From Artemia franciscana (lineage: Eukaryota > Arthropoda > Branchiopoda > Anostraca > Artemiidae): a stretch of 64,000 bases of DNA. The notes under the pieces are model-generated. The model searched no databases. It saw nothing but the letters and a program-made list of their open reading frames with translations, and was not told the DNA's origin. Location of the stretch: contig NC_088873.1 in the NCBI RefSeq assembly GCF_032884065.1, forward strand, positions 33,863,600 through 33,927,599, written 5' to 3'. Made by a program: the position numbers and the translations under genes. Every line of letters starts with the position of its first letter. The stretch's first letter is position 1. Positions 13,636 through 25,799 of the stretch are shown here, piece after piece.

Positions 13636-14539
13636 ATTTCGCTTTGAAGGGTTAACTCCAGGTTTTTTACCGATCCAATAAATAAGTTCCCTTGAAAAGT
13701 CGTGCAAAGTGCTAAGCAATGCAAAATTAAAAAGGAACAAAAATGACTAGATTACCAAAATAATTACGAAATGAATAAAGTAGTTATTCTATATCTCCGC
13801 TTCCTTTCTCTCATATTTCTGAATATTTTGCCCCATAAATTTGTATTTATGTACTTCTTTTTTTTAAAGAGATATTTAAGATTTGTTCGAACATAAAATT
13901 GAAATATGCAGATTGCAAACTATAGAAAAATGTAAAAGGTCGTAGATGTCTCTAAATGGCTAAAATATGTAAGAGTGTGCCTACATTTGACCTTTTTTTT
14001 GTGAAACTGCAGTGGAATTCTCAACCAATCAATAGACGCTTTTTGAGCTCTACAGATTTTCAGTCACGTTTTCTAAAAAGCATCAAATGTAGACGCGCGT
14101 TAAGAAAAAAAAATTATTTTATGCGGAACTGCAAAATTCATAGAAAATCATAACAGTGTTAAAATTTTGTAATAAAAAAAAAACTGGCTAGAAAGAAAAA
14201 TTGAATTAGTCAGAATATGTTTTAATGGGAGTATACTATTGTATCTAGTAACCTATTAAGAGTGCATATTTTAATTAGATTCTTTGAATAATGAAAGCTT
14301 TAAAAAAACAATTTTTCCACTGATAAAAAAAATATTTCAGAATTTGACTTCACTGTATTAGAATATATATTAAGTCAAAAGACAGAAAGAAAGGGACACT
14401 ACGAAAAACTGAATGAAAGATGCCTGAGCAAGAAAAGGAGAGAGAAAAAAATAAATACCATAAAAAGACACGAGAGAATAAAAAGTAACTAAAACGCGCT
14501 ACCATGGACTCATTATACTGATTGACTAGACTTATTATA
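13636..14539. other. Intronic spacer
   Basis: AT-rich sequence in the intron between the transporter exons at 8679 and 15602. I see no coding, RNA or repeat signal that I can name. Confidence 0.45.
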
Positions 14540-15475
14540 CTCATGAACTGAAAACGAGTAGAAATTATTCCGTATATGAGGAGGTTCGCCCCTCGTCAAT
14601 ACCTCGCTCTTTACACTGAAATTCAAATTTTGTTCCAATTATTTAGGAATCTTTAGGAATTTTAAAAATAATGCTGGGAAATCCGGCGCCCTGTTCATGG
14701 AAAATTCTCTTCCCCCATAGAAAACTCTTCCATGGAGATCCTCCCTTGTAACCAACCCCCCCCATACCAGAAAAATACCCCTGTCTGTATACTTCTCAAT
14801 AACCAATACTGCATATGAAAAATGGGTAAATTTCATAAGTTGCAGCCCTTCCCCCAGGGATTGTGGGGGATTAAGTCGTTCTCAAGGACATAGTTATTAT
14901 ATTTTTCGACAATGCTGAACAAAGCGGCTCTCTCAAAATTTTGTTCCAATGACCTTTGGGAAAAAATGAGCGTGGGGGGGAGGCGGGCTATTTGCCCTCC
15001 AATTTTTTGGTCACTTAAAAAAGCCACTAGAACTTTTAATTTCCGTTCGAATGAACCCTCTTTTGACATTCTAGGACCACTGGGTCCATGCGATCATCGT
15101 GGGAAAAAATATAGTAAAAACAACAAATAAACACACAAAAAAAATGGCAAAAAATGCAAAATTCTACATCTTTGCAGATAGAAGCTTGTAATTTCTAAAG
15201 TAGGGTTCTCTGATACGCTTAATCTACTGTTGTTATTTTCATTTTATGACTTTCAGAGCTTGTTTTCCCCTTTTTTTGAAAATAAGGCAAATTTTCTCTG
15301 GTTCTTAACTTTGTTGGGTAAGACTAAACTTGATGAGCCTTATTTATTTGAAATCAGCATAAAAATCTGATTCTTTCGATGAATCCATTGGTATCAAAAT
15401 TCCGTTTTTTAGAGTGTCGGTTACTATTGAGCCGGGTCACTCCTTACTTACAGTTCGTTACCACGAACTGTTGAT
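14540..15475 (-). repeat. Dispersed repeat family A, minus-strand copy
   Basis: On the minus strand this copy runs from the palindrome CAGTTCGTGGTAACGAACTG (15470-15451) through AAGGAGTGACCCGGCTCAAT and a T/A-rich middle to the GTAAAGAGCGAGGTATTGAC and TACGGAATAATTTC end near 14550. The same order occurs in the plus-strand copies at 49560, 57186 and 62930. It is about 0.9-1 kb long with no plausible protein. The short shared ORFs (VTNCSKERPGSIVTK) merely reflect the conserved DNA. The transposon class is unknown. Confidence 0.75.
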
Positions 15476-15601
15476 TGTTTTGTTTATTCCGTAAATTTTT
15501 TTATTCAAAATGTTGGTACTTTAATATTGTTTTATACAACCATATGCACCATTTATTTAGGAACAATGCATGTGTAACTTATTTGGATTTCTATTTTCCA
15601 G

Positions 15602-15688
15602 AAACTAAGACATCTACTGGAGCCTTTATATGTTGTGCTGTCATAGTCTCCGGATTTTGGCTAGGAGTTGACCAGGAAGGATCAACTG
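15602..15688 (+). CDS. GDP-fucose transporter (SLC35C1 family), internal exon
   Basis: This 87-bp exon completes the Lys codon and then reads TKTSTGAFICCAVIVSGFWL and GVDQEGST, matching the segment around GGFWLGVDQEG that is conserved in SLC35C1. The acceptor is TTTCCAG ending at 15601 and the donor is G|GTTAGT at 15689. The exon ends one base into a Gly codon, which the exon at 30222 completes. The upstream intron is 6,784 bp and holds three Helitrons; the downstream intron is 14,533 bp. The phase match at both ends argues for a functional, spliced gene. Confidence 0.88.
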
Positions 15689-16539
15689 GTTAGTCTTTTC
15701 ACTTTGTGAAATTAAAAAAGGTGTATATGTAAAAATAATGAGGCTCCTTCTCTATGATTGAAAGATATATGCACATAGTAGGGCTAATCTGGTATGAGAT
15801 TCTAAATTTTATGCATAGCCTAGGTTAATACAGGTTGCCTGTCTTTCAATTTATAAATGAAACTTTTTTTTGTACTATTTTCATTGATCTTTTTTATGGT
15901 CTATTCTAGTTTTGACTTTTTTCAATTTATAGGCTAAGTGTTTTTGGATTTTAAGCCAAAATATTTGGGCTTTAATGTCATTCACTGCTTTAATTAAAGT
16001 TTTAAAACAAAACAAATTAAATTAAAAATAAATCAAATTAAAATAATTAAAATTAAAGTTGTAAAATAAATTAAAAATAAATAAATTGAAAATATATGTG
16101 AAAATAATAAGCCTGCGCTGAGCACTCTACATGGTTGAAAGATCTATCCGCATGGTAGAGGTTTTTCCGATGTGAGATTCTAAGAAAAGGGAGTAATCTT
16201 TTTTTTTAACAATCTTATGCATAATACTACTGCTTGTCAGGTTAATACTATTTGTCATTCTTTCTATTTATATTAGTAGAGAAAATATTATTAGTAGAGA
16301 TCGGTATTTTATCGGTATGATTATATTAGTAGAGATCGGTATATTTAAAAACTCGTAGCATAGCTAAATTCAGTTTTTTTGTACAAAATCATACATTTCA
16401 ACAAAAATCACACACTCTAACTCAGCATTGAAAATTGGCGCAATGAGTTGGCATAACGATTAGTTCTAACTTTTGGGGGTTGAAGATGTTTTGTAACTAA
16501 GTTCGACTATTGGGAGGGGCTGGTTTGGTTAGTAGTGAT
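15689..16539. other. Intronic spacer with a partial duplication
   Basis: AT-rich sequence. The motif AAGCCAAAATATTTGGGCTT with GCTGCTTTAATTAAAG-like flanks at about 15950-16000 recurs at about 18015-18065, near the start of the LINE relic. Nothing else was recognised. Confidence 0.45.
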
Positions 16540-18020
16540 TGGTGGCTCTTATTGGCTAGGGTGGATTTTCCAAATTGCTGAATAAGGTGTTCAAGCCGGA
16601 CTTTAAGTGGAGATAAATTTAATTTAGTGAGCGCTTGATCATAGGGTATGTCGCGGTTTCTGAGTATAATCCTTGTTATTCTTTTCTGGACGGACTCTAT
16701 GTCGCGTAATAGGTACGCTGTGCGGATAGCAGATGGACCTCACACCGGGCACGCGTACTCGAGCAACGGGCGAACACAATACATGTAGGCATGGAGAAGA
16801 CTTTCAGTATCACACCCAAAACGCCTCATTTTGGTAAGTGTCTGAAGGCTTGCATTAGTGGACGGTTAAATTAATATGGGCACTGAAACTACAGTCACTA
16901 GTGAAAGTTACTCTTAATATTTTCATTTCGTTCACAATCGGGAAAGGGATTAGAGGCATATCTATATTCCGCTTCAGAGGGTTGAAACAAATTATCTTCG
17001 ACTTGGCTACGTTGATGGTAAGATCATGACTAGAGCATTTGGTCTTTAGCTGATCAAATAACTGGTCTGAAAACTGCTTTGTTATAATCGTGTTTTCGAC
17101 CAGGTAAGCGAGCTCTATGGACAGATCATCTACAAACTTGTAACGGTCGTCGTGATAACTAAGCAGGGAATTAATTACAGCCAGGAAAATTATTCCAGCT
17201 AATTCCGTGCCTTGTGGGGCCCCGCAAGAAGTATCTGACCATGATGAATCCGAATCATTTTCGTGGAGTGCAGAGACTTTGTTTTCGACCAGTTAAGAAG
17301 TCAAGTACAAGGCCAAGGGTGTGTTGTTTGGCATACATTTCCTGGAGATTCATGCCTGCAGTCAGGTGGTAGATTGGGTCAAAGGCCTTTCTGAAATCCA
17401 CTGCGCAAATGTCGACGAAACAGCTACATTTTTCGAGCCATTGGAGGACACAGTCAAACATTCATACTAGGTAGATTGTAGTACTACACTCGGGGAGCCC
17501 ACCATACCGGAATTTATCAATACGCCCATGAATTTGTTTCAGAAGAAACATGAATATGAAGGCCTCAGTTACTTTCACCAAATAAGGTGTAAGTGAGATC
17601 GGGCGGAGATCGTCGCATGCACTAGGGGGGGGCTTTTTAGGGTTAACTAATATAGGTCCGTTTTCACTATGAGAAATAGCCGGAAGTAAAACACTCGTTT
17701 ATGTTGATTAACAGTGGTAATGCTATGAAAGCTGCATATTCACGTAGCAATTTGGCAGGTAATTCACAAGGGTATGAAGATGTATTCGGTTTGATCATCC
17801 GTAATTCAGTGTTAACGTCGAACTCACTAACTATTATGTTGCTCTCAGGCTCACATTTTTCAAGTATGGTGGACTTTTCATTAGCCGTAATAGGTGGATA
17901 GGTAGTGCAGACCTTGGTGAAGAATACGCTCACTAGCTTTTCATTTTTTTTTATATTATTTTCATCAGTCTTTTTACGGTCTTTTCCATTTTTTTTATAC
18001 GTGCCTGGATGTGAAGCCAA
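16540..18020 (-). pseudogene. CR1/L2-like LINE reverse transcriptase, decayed
   Basis: Minus-strand readings in order: ELRMIKPNTSSYPCELPAKL (17667-18020), DLRPISLTPYLVKVTEAF, FVDICAVDFRKAFDPIYHL (near 17400), APQGTELAGIIFL (near 17200), YKFVDDLS (near 17130) and the C-terminal RPLLEYACPV block (near 16750). These are the fingers, palm and thumb of a non-LTR reverse transcriptase, with FVDD at the catalytic position. Frameshifts separate the pieces and a TGA replaces the Trp after CPV. The clade is judged from motif style only. It is intronic to the transporter gene and in antisense. Confidence 0.75.
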
Positions 18021-18089
18021 AATATTCGGGCTTTAATAGTTTATTTATTCGCTGCTTTAATTAAAGCTTCACTTGTTCGTATTATCATT

Positions 18090-19334
18090 TTATTAAAAAA
18101 AAAAAGTTTTTTTTTAAGCAACATTAAAACTTAAAGCGAACAGAAATTATTCCGTATATGAAAGAGGATGTCCCATCCTCAACGCCGTGCTCTTTACACT
18201 AAATTTTTAAAACAATAAAAAGCTTTAGCGTAAAGAGCGGGGCGTTGAGGAGGGGACAGCCCCTTTCATATGCGGAATAATTTCTGTTCATTTTAAGTTT
18301 TAATGTTGCTCCTTAATTTCAGTTAAAAAAAATTGTTTTATTTATTGATTTTCTAAACGTTTTGAGTTAATACATTTCGGCTCACCGTACACGAGTAATA
18401 AAAAAAAATGCATATTAATTTTACTTTTTTCGGCTAAATGTCTTTTTCAAAGTTTTGATCGGACCATTTTGAGAGAAAGGGGCGGGGGAGGGGGCCTAGT
18501 TACCCTCAAAATTTTTGGATTACTTAAAAAATGCCACTAAAACTTTTAATTTTATTTACGAACTTTTTTATTCTTAACAAATATACGCAACTTACAAATT
18601 AACTTTTTTAACGAACTTCTATATTCTTATTTGTTTATTACGTATGTGAGGGGGCTCACCCCCTCGTCGACACTAAAGTTCGAATTTTGTTCCAATTCTT
18701 TAAGAGCGACCCTTGAATCACGAAGGCCGTTTAATAAGGATAATAGCTCTTAGCAAATACTAAAAATACTTTAGCGTAAAGAGCTAGGTATTGAGGAGGG
18801 GACGAACCCCTCATATACGGAATAATTTTTGTTCAATCTAAGTTTCAATGTTGTTCCGTACTTTCAGTTAAAAAAAACTTGTTTTTTATTACTTAATTTC
18901 TGAACGTTTATGAATTGATGACCCCTGAATCACAAAGACCATATAATTAGAATAAATAGCTCTTTCGAAATTACTAAAAATACTTTAGCGTAAAGAGCTA
19001 GGTACTGAGGAGGGGACGAAACCTCTCATATACGTAATAATTTCTGTTCACTTAAAGTTTTAATGTTGCTCCATACTTTCAATTAAAAAAACTTGTTTTT
19101 TTTTTATTTAATTTCTGAATGTTTTTGAATTAATGATCCCTGAATCACAAAGGCTATTTAATTAGAATAAATAGCTCTTTTGAAATTACTAAAAATACTT
19201 TAGCGTAAAGAGCGAGGTATTAAGGAGGGGATTAACCCCTCATATATGTAATAATTTCTGTTCGCTTTAAGTTTTAATGTTGCTCCTTACTTTCAGTTGA
19301 AAAAACTTGCTTTTTTATTTAATTTCTCATTGCT
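18090..19334. repeat. Family A terminal pieces, several copies
   Basis: Four partial copies of the family A end follow one another. Each has CGTAAAGAGC, a GAGGAGGGG box and CATATACGTAATAATTTCTGTTC, starting at about 18117, 18780, 18990 and 19200. The first pair (18117-18197 and 18227-18311) is inverted and forms a hairpin. The others are direct and spaced about 205-215 bp apart. The final copy is interrupted at 19346 by the LINE insertion and resumes at 21330. Confidence 0.7.
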
Positions 19335-19528
19335 TCTTTTTAAATAGATAGATAGATAGATAGATAAGTGTATTTCAAAAAACCCATGGGCCATATATAC
19401 AAAAATATAAATAAATAACAAACAAGCAAGGAAATTAACAACAGTACGAACACGCACAAAAAACAGAATTCAACGCAAAAAATACCTAATCTAACTACAA
19501 AAGAAATTAGTCATATAAAACTTTTTCT

Positions 19529-20566
19529 TCATATTGAAGATTTATCTATATATACTCCCACTCGAAATATTGTGGTTGGGTTACTATTTTGTAGAATACC
19601 CGGAAGCATCAAATTAACCCCATGCAAATAAATTTCCCGTAAATCCAAGAGCACCGGGCATTTCCGGAGAAAATGATCCAAGTCTTTATCATCATCTTTA
19701 CAAAGGGGACAAACATACCGCCTATCGGGACCAACTATCATTTTATTTTTGTCGAACGTTTTTTGCCTGTTCTGGATTGGAAGACAATTTGCCCTAAGCT
19801 GAATCCAACGACGTAGAATCATAGCCGTTAAGTTAAATTTAAAATAAACTTCCTCTTCAAAACTAGGTTTTGCCTGATTATAATGTTGCAGGGTTGTAGA
19901 ATCAAAAACCAGCCCTTGCCAATACTGAATTTCCTGACACTCTAATATAAATCGTACCTGGCTTTCCAAATTTGTTGATACATCACGAGAGCAAAGACCA
20001 TTATTCCATAAATAAGGCATTCCTACTTTTTCTAGTAATGATTTAATTTGGGATGGCCACGAGGTTTTTAAACCACATTTCAACATCTCTTCATATGCCG
20101 CTCTTACTAGTCTATCTTCATTACTCTTAGTTAACTTCAGCCAGAATCTAAGCATTAAAATATACCTACGTAGCTTTAAAGAAAACAGGTCAATTTCACC
20201 TTTCAGAATCTGTGAATGAGTTGTCTGATGTAGACCAAACACTCTTTTATAATACTGGAGCTGAAGGGACTCCAGTTGCTGCACTGTTTCTCCACCCCAT
20301 ATCTCTGCTCCATATTCTATCACGGGTAAAATTTTTGTGTTAAATATTCTTTTATGCATTTTTAGGTTTTTGATCCCCATTATTGTCGGGTTTCTAAATA
20401 TAGCTGACATGGCCACCCTACCTCTCTTAATTATTTCATCAACATGACTCCTTAGGCTTCCATTTTCCGATAAGATAAAGACTAAATATTTTATTCTTTT
20501 ACTTATAAATAGTTCCTTATTATTAAAATTAAATGTATATTTTTCATCGTCCCCAACCTTCCTTTT
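19529..20566 (-). pseudogene. LINE reverse-transcriptase thumb and C-terminal zinc finger
   Basis: This block continues the reverse transcriptase in a different frame after the homopolymer at 20565-20572 (KVGDDEKYTFN onwards). It contains the thumb-like segment KILPVIEYGAEIWGG and, near the C-terminus, CPLCKDDDKDLDHFLRKC, a C-x2-C-x8-H-x4-C finger common at LINE C-termini. It is uninterrupted for about 345 codons and stops at 19529. The frame break could be a real mutation or a homopolymer error in the assembly. Confidence 0.8.
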
Positions 20567-20569
20567 TTT

Positions 20570-21169
20570 TTAAATAACAACTTCGCTCTTTTCAGTATTC
20601 AGCCTTAACTTTTTTATATGCAAATATTCTTCTATGAGATTCAAAAGAGTCTGTAGATCTTGCGGTTTATTAGCCACCAAAGCAATATCATCTGCAAATA
20701 ATAAGAGAGATAGTTTTTGAGTCCCTAGGCTAACTTTCGGAGCCCATCTATTCTCTAGAAAATTAACAACATCATTAATAAAAATATGAAACAACTTAGG
20801 TGAAAGGGTGCTGCCCTGTTTTACTCCCCACTTAATATCAAAATGCTTCGAAAACCTATTACCAACTTGAATGATTCCACTCACACAAGTATACATGCTC
20901 ACTATCAATCTAACAAATGAATGGGGAAGGCCAATATTTAGCATGGCATCCTTCAATGACTCTCTGTCGATACTATCAAAAGCCTTATGGAGATCCAGAA
21001 ATCCCACATAAAGACAAGTTTTACCCTTTCCATATTTATCTATTAATGCCTTTAAAATAAACACACTATCTGTTGTCCCATACCCTGTCCTGAAACCTCC
21101 TTGTTCCTCATGTATTAAATTATTTTTATTTAACCAATTGGAATGCCTGGTATCTAATATTTTCTCCAA
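20570..21169 (-). pseudogene. LINE reverse transcriptase, catalytic part
   Basis: This 199-residue block has the non-LTR reverse-transcriptase motifs in order: EEQGGFRTGYGTTDS, FLDLHKAFDSID, VKQGSTLSPKLFHIFINDV and LLLFADDIALVA with the catalytic FADD. In-frame coding continues upstream (YRLVALVPALSKV) to a frameshift near 21215, beyond which GQWPSAWKTSLLIPLF reads in another frame to 21317. The downstream end is broken at the A-rich run at 20565-20572. It probably needed only these two corrections to be open, so it is young, but 5' truncation makes it non-functional. Confidence 0.85.
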
Positions 21170-21317
21170 AACCTTACTTAAAGCAGGGACAAGTGCTACT
21201 AAACGATAATTTTATGAGCCTTCGGGTTTCCTCTCTTAAAAAGTGGTATAAGCAATGATGTCTTCCAAGCGCTTGGCCATTGCCCTGGCCTTAACACCTT
21301 ATTACAAAGAAGAACAA

Positions 21318-22140
21318 TCTTTTTAAATAATGCTGGAAAATCCAGCGCCCCCTTCATGAAAATTCTTTTTCCCCAAGATAAATTCCTCTACGGAAAGATC
21401 TTGTCACGTAACTCCCTCTCCAAAACCCCCCACCACCAGATAAAATCCCCCCTGAAAACGTCAGGATACCTCCCAATAACCAATAATGTAAACATTAGGA
21501 AAAATCCATAACTTGCAGCCCTTTCCGTGGGGACTGTGGGGGATTATATTTACCAGATTTTCGACTATGCTGAACAAAATGGCTATCTCAAATTTTGATC
21601 CGGTGACTTTGGGAAAAACGAGCGTGGGAGGGGGCCTAGCTGCCCTCCAATATTTTTGGTTACTTAAAAACCGCTCTAGAACTCTTAATCTTTGTTAAAA
21701 TAGCCCTCTTGCGACATTCTAGAACCACTAGATCGTTACGATTACCGCTGAAAAAAAAAAAAAAAACAACAACAAAAAAACAAATAAACACGCATCCGTG
21801 ATCTTTCTTCTGGAAAAAAAAATCCACATTTTTTCAGAAAGGAGCTTGAAACCTCCACAGTAGGGTTCTCTGATACGCTGAATCTGATGGTGTAATTTTC
21901 ATTAAGATTCTGTGACTTGTAGAATTTTTTCCCCTTTTTTCGAAAATAAGGCAAATTTTCTAAGGCTCCTAACTTTTGATGGATCAGACTAAACTTGATG
22001 CAACTTATATATTTAAAATCAGCATAAAAATTCCATTCTTTCGATGTATATATTGGTGTCAGAATCCCGTTTTTTAGAGTTTTAGTTACTATTGAGCCGG
22101 GTCGCTCCTTACTACAGTTCGTTACCACCAACTGTTTGAC
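21318..22140 (-). repeat. Family A, minus-strand copy (5' part beyond the LINE)
   Basis: On the minus strand it runs from CAGTTGGTGGTAACGAACTG (22134-22115, one mismatch in the palindrome) through GAGCGACCCGGCTCAATAGT to the GGATTTTCCAGCATTATT region at 21335. There the LINE splits it from its remaining 3' part before 19346. It is non-coding. Confidence 0.75.
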
Positions 22141-22189
22141 TTATATAGCTCACTGCTAGGTAAAGCAGAAATCTTAAAGCTTAAATTGC

Positions 22190-22870
22190 TGGAAAACTAC
22201 AGGTTCTATGACTGTCTTAGCTCTATGACTATCTACCTTAGTTCTTCTACCCTAGGAATGACGCATGGACGGATAATAAATAGATATATCTGTTAACAAA
22301 TGAACTAACCTCCTTTTTATCCAATCCTAATAAGGTTGGGTTAATGCCTGATTTGCCTCTCACTCAATTGGACTCTTTGTCTTGGCTTTTTCTACAATTA
22401 AACATGGTTTGATGCCAAAAACTATTCAATACTAATTCAAACTTTTAACTCGACCGAGTCCGTTGATTTTTTAATTAAAATTGAATATTCGTCGGCATCA
22501 AGCCATGACTAATTGTAGAAAAAGCCGAGACAGATAGTCCAATTGAGTGAGAAGCAAATCTGGCATTAATCCCCTTATTAGGATTAGTTCATTTGTTAAT
22601 ATATATTTCTATCCCGAATCAAGGAATTTATCTTTGACTCATATTCTATTCCGAATATTACCCGAATCAAGACAGATTGTCCTATGGAGTGAGAGGCAAA
22701 TCTGTCATTAACCACCCCCTCCCCTTATTAGGATTGTATAAGAATTGTGCTAGTTCATTTGTTAATAGATATGTCTATCTATTATCCATCCATGCGTCAT
22801 TCCTAGGACAGAAGAGCTAAGGAAGATAGGCATAGAGCTAAGATAGTCATAGAACCTATGTTTTTCCAAG
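22190..22870. mobile_element. Foldback / MITE-like element
   Basis: The left arm (about 22191-22400: GGAAAACTACAGGTTCTATG ... TTGGACTCTTTGTC ... TTTTTCTACAATTA) is repeated in reverse complement twice on the right. An inner partial arm runs from about 22500 to 22605, and a full outer arm from about 22660 to 22870 ends ATAGAACCTATGTTTTTCC. Arms are about 200 bp with scattered mismatches and there is no ORF. The inner partial arm suggests a duplicated or nested arm. Target-site duplications were not identified. Confidence 0.75.
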
Positions 22871-24639
22871 TGTTTGGTTAAATGGCACGGGTAAACGGTG
22901 GGAGTAAGTATGAGTCTCTAATTGGACCATTACTTGTTTGTTATCTTTTAGTAAGTCACGCCCACCTAGAGTCTAAGGTAGGTTGACCAATGATTTCAAA
23001 TTGACATAGGACCATTAGATAGCCTGGAATGAGAGGGAAACAAGGCACGCCTACCTATGCAGTATTATACCAAGAATTTAGAATTGACAAAGGACCGTTA
23101 ATTTGCGTGGAATTTCTCTACTTTTTGATTGATTTTTTTTTCATTTATTATATTTTTTCTTCTTTGTTTAATATGTTATTAAGTTTACCTGATTCCTAAA
23201 TGTGTGTGCCTAACATTATCCTCTCACCTCCCCTCCTCGAATTGTACATCCCTCCTCTTTATATTGTACAGTTTCCTTGATAATCACGTACCTTTCCTGT
23301 TTTAATGGCTCTCTCCCTTCTATTCCCCGGACCTATGTTCGCTTATACGTGTTGGTCTACCTTACTGTACTCAATCAACATTTAGAAGTGACTCCTATGT
23401 GAATCTGTTGGCCGGTGACTTAAAATTCAGTTTTTTTTTTTTTTTTTTTTATCTGAAAATAGTTACCTGATCCAAGCATTTTTTATTCCCCCCTGGATTT
23501 AAAAAAAAAACCTTTTTGGGGATGTTTTCATTAAAAAAACCTTTACTTTGATATTTAAATTGGCAAAAATTAAAAGACCACATATCTGCCCCCCCCCCTA
23601 GATTGCTGTTTTACAGCTTTGCAGCTAGATTACAGCTCTACATTTTCATAAATTTGCTGAATATCAGTTGAAAATTGAAGCTTAAAAAATAAGCTATTCC
23701 ATAAAATTATCCTATAGATCAAATACCAACGTATTTTCGTATAAGATAGTATGTGAGTTACCAGCAACTATAGACATGAATTTGACTTTGAAATAAGATA
23801 GTTTAATTTGCATTAAACTAAAATTTAGGAAAATATACCAGTGTAAACTGCACACACACTTTGTGAATAGTATTGCCATCTATTTTTGTATCAAACTAGA
23901 TTCCCTCAGAGAATCACCCACTGGCACTCCAAAAATTGCTGAAAAACTGACGATTTCGTAAAATATATTGCATCTTGATAATAAATAGTATGGTGACAAT
24001 GAAACACAAAACGAACAGAAATTAAAATGAATAACCGAGTCAAACTCCAAACGAGCAGAAATTAACATGAATAGGGCTGACAACCCCTATGCCGTCTCAA
24101 GACCAGAACATAATTGTCAAAACTCGTTCTGAATAGAGCAAATCTTTTGCGACCAATTCGCAAATTACAACTTTTTAGGACTAATTTAAGTGGGGTAGAG
24201 CTCAACAGAAACGCTTGAAATGGAGTTGTTTACCTGACGATCGGAATTTCATCCTATTAGAGATCCTGGAAAATCTGTCTCTCGAGTCGGTTAAGAGAAG
24301 ATATAACAAATATTTTTAAACAAGAAGCGGGGCAATTACCAGGACCAGTGTCATATCGTCACTTGTGATGGAGCCTTGAAGCCTGTAGTGAAAAGAAGCA
24401 AAAAAAAAAAAACAAAAAAAACACTAGCTTAAATAAAATAATTTCATTGCCGCTAATAAAATTAATAATGCATAATTCTTATCAACTATCTTACTAAATG
24501 TTAATAAAAGGAAATTTATTCTTCTTACAGTCTGACCGCAAAGCAAGGCAATGTAGAAACAAGAAAAAAGAACCTTAAAAAAAAAGAGAAAAAAAAATCC
24601 AAAATAAGGTTGACTAAAATCGTATTATGGAGCAGATTT
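22871..24639. other. Intronic spacer
   Basis: AT-rich sequence with a T20 run near 23440. A weakly duplicated stretch around 22920-23100 contains two copies of an AGTCACGCC/AGGCACGCCTACCTA-type sequence followed by GGACCATTA/GGACCGTTA. No coding signal was recognised. Confidence 0.45.
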
Positions 24640-24720
24640 TAGCTGTTAGGCCGCATAATATAATCCGCTGCACAGTATGTGGCCACGGGCCGTAGTTTGT
24701 CCATTCCTAGTCTAGAGTAT
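24640..24720. mobile_element. Possible hAT-like terminal remnant
   Basis: GCCGCATAATATAATCCGC and GGCCACGGGCCGTAGTTTGT resemble the GC-rich ends of many hAT-family MITEs, in which a CAAACT..GGCCC..GGCC block lies near the terminus. Only one end is visible and no target-site duplication was found. Confidence 0.2.
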
Positions 24721-24975
24721 TCTTTTTTTTCTATCCACTTGTTTTATTGCGAAACATTTTTCATTAAAATAATCTTATCATAAATTTATGGATTCTATAG
24801 CTAACATGAACTGGATCATTCAACGGTACCCTTTGATTTTTTCACCTTTTTCCCAATAGAAAAAAACTATTTTGAAAAACTTCATAAGCAGTATCTTAGC
24901 CGTTCTGGAAAATTAAGAGAGTATCAGAAATACTCATTTTCTTTTTGTGACAATAATATCTTATCTCTGGATCAT

Positions 24976-25149
24976 TAAGTCTGGAAGACATGTTACTTGT
25001 ACTTGGATCTCAGCAAATATTGTGGAAATTCACATGCAATCTTTTTGCTCTATATATTGTTTTAAGTCTGGAACACACGTTACTTGTGCTTGAATCTCAG
25101 CAAATATGGTGGAAATTCACATTCAACTATTTTGCTCCATGTATTGGTT
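24976..25149. repeat. Two-copy tandem duplication, 87 bp
   Basis: TTAAGTCTGGAAGACATGTT at 24976 and TTAAGTCTGGAACACACGTT at about 25062 begin two diverged copies of the same unit (ACTTG..CTTG/GATCTCAGCAAATAT..GGAAATTCACA). It is non-coding. Confidence 0.7.
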
Positions 25150-25799
25150 TAAATGGTAGGCTTTTTCCAACACAAGAATTTCTTATTTTTCTAGCCGACT
25201 GCAATGAAGTTTGTATGAGTTTAATTTTAGTCGCAAGCGAAAACTTGATGCACCTGTGATAAGACTTGATAAGACTCTTAACATGTTTGTTAATTATATT
25301 ATTTATATTATATTATTTAATTATATTATTTAATTATATTATTTAACAGATTGTGCATTCTAATTGGACATGATTTATCGGATTGCTCATTCCGTTTGCA
25401 TTGAAATTGTATTGAAAAGAAATTTTAGTTTTTGGTGGAGTCAGAATTCTCTTCCTAGAACCGTCGATTAAAGTTGTATTTTAATTTGGTGTTTCACAGA
25501 AAAGCACCAGGTGAGTCAGTCAATTGGAAATCTGGTGTTTTAGATCCCCTCATTCACTAAAATTTAAAGGGGTGAATATATAATTCGAAACATCTAGGGG
25601 GAGGGAGGGATAATTAGTGATTTATTATTTTGAACTGAAATTAACAACGAATGTGTTTTTAATAAAAATAATCCCCTGAGAGGTATTGTTCAAAATTTAA
25701 GGGGATGGGAATTTAGTTTTGACTTACTCTGAGAATTTCTTATAACAACTAGTGAAAGGAGACTTATTTAGTAAGAAGGAGTTCAAGAAGGTATTAAAG

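Larger units (their letters stand above)
19347..21317 (-). mobile_element. Young 5'-truncated LINE with 12-bp target-site duplication
   Basis: The element is flanked by perfect copies of TCTTTTTAAATA at 19335-19346 and 21318-21329. Its 3' end on the minus strand is a (TATC)n tail just inside the left copy (19347-19366). It sits inside a family A copy whose two halves rejoin across it (...TTTTTAAATA / AATAATGCTGGAAAATCC). It starts within the reverse transcriptase, so it is 5'-truncated, as is usual for target-primed reverse transcription. The 1.97-kb body carries two ORF blocks separated by a single frame break, which suggests a recent insertion. Confidence 0.88.

Noticed and set aside
21742..22131. 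129-aa ORF beginning MVVTNCSKERPGSIVTK, similar to ORFs at 57920 and 62940
   Set aside because: Similarity follows the DNA of family A and ends wherever stops differ. The sequence ends in a poly-Phe tract from a T-run, so I do not consider it a protein family.
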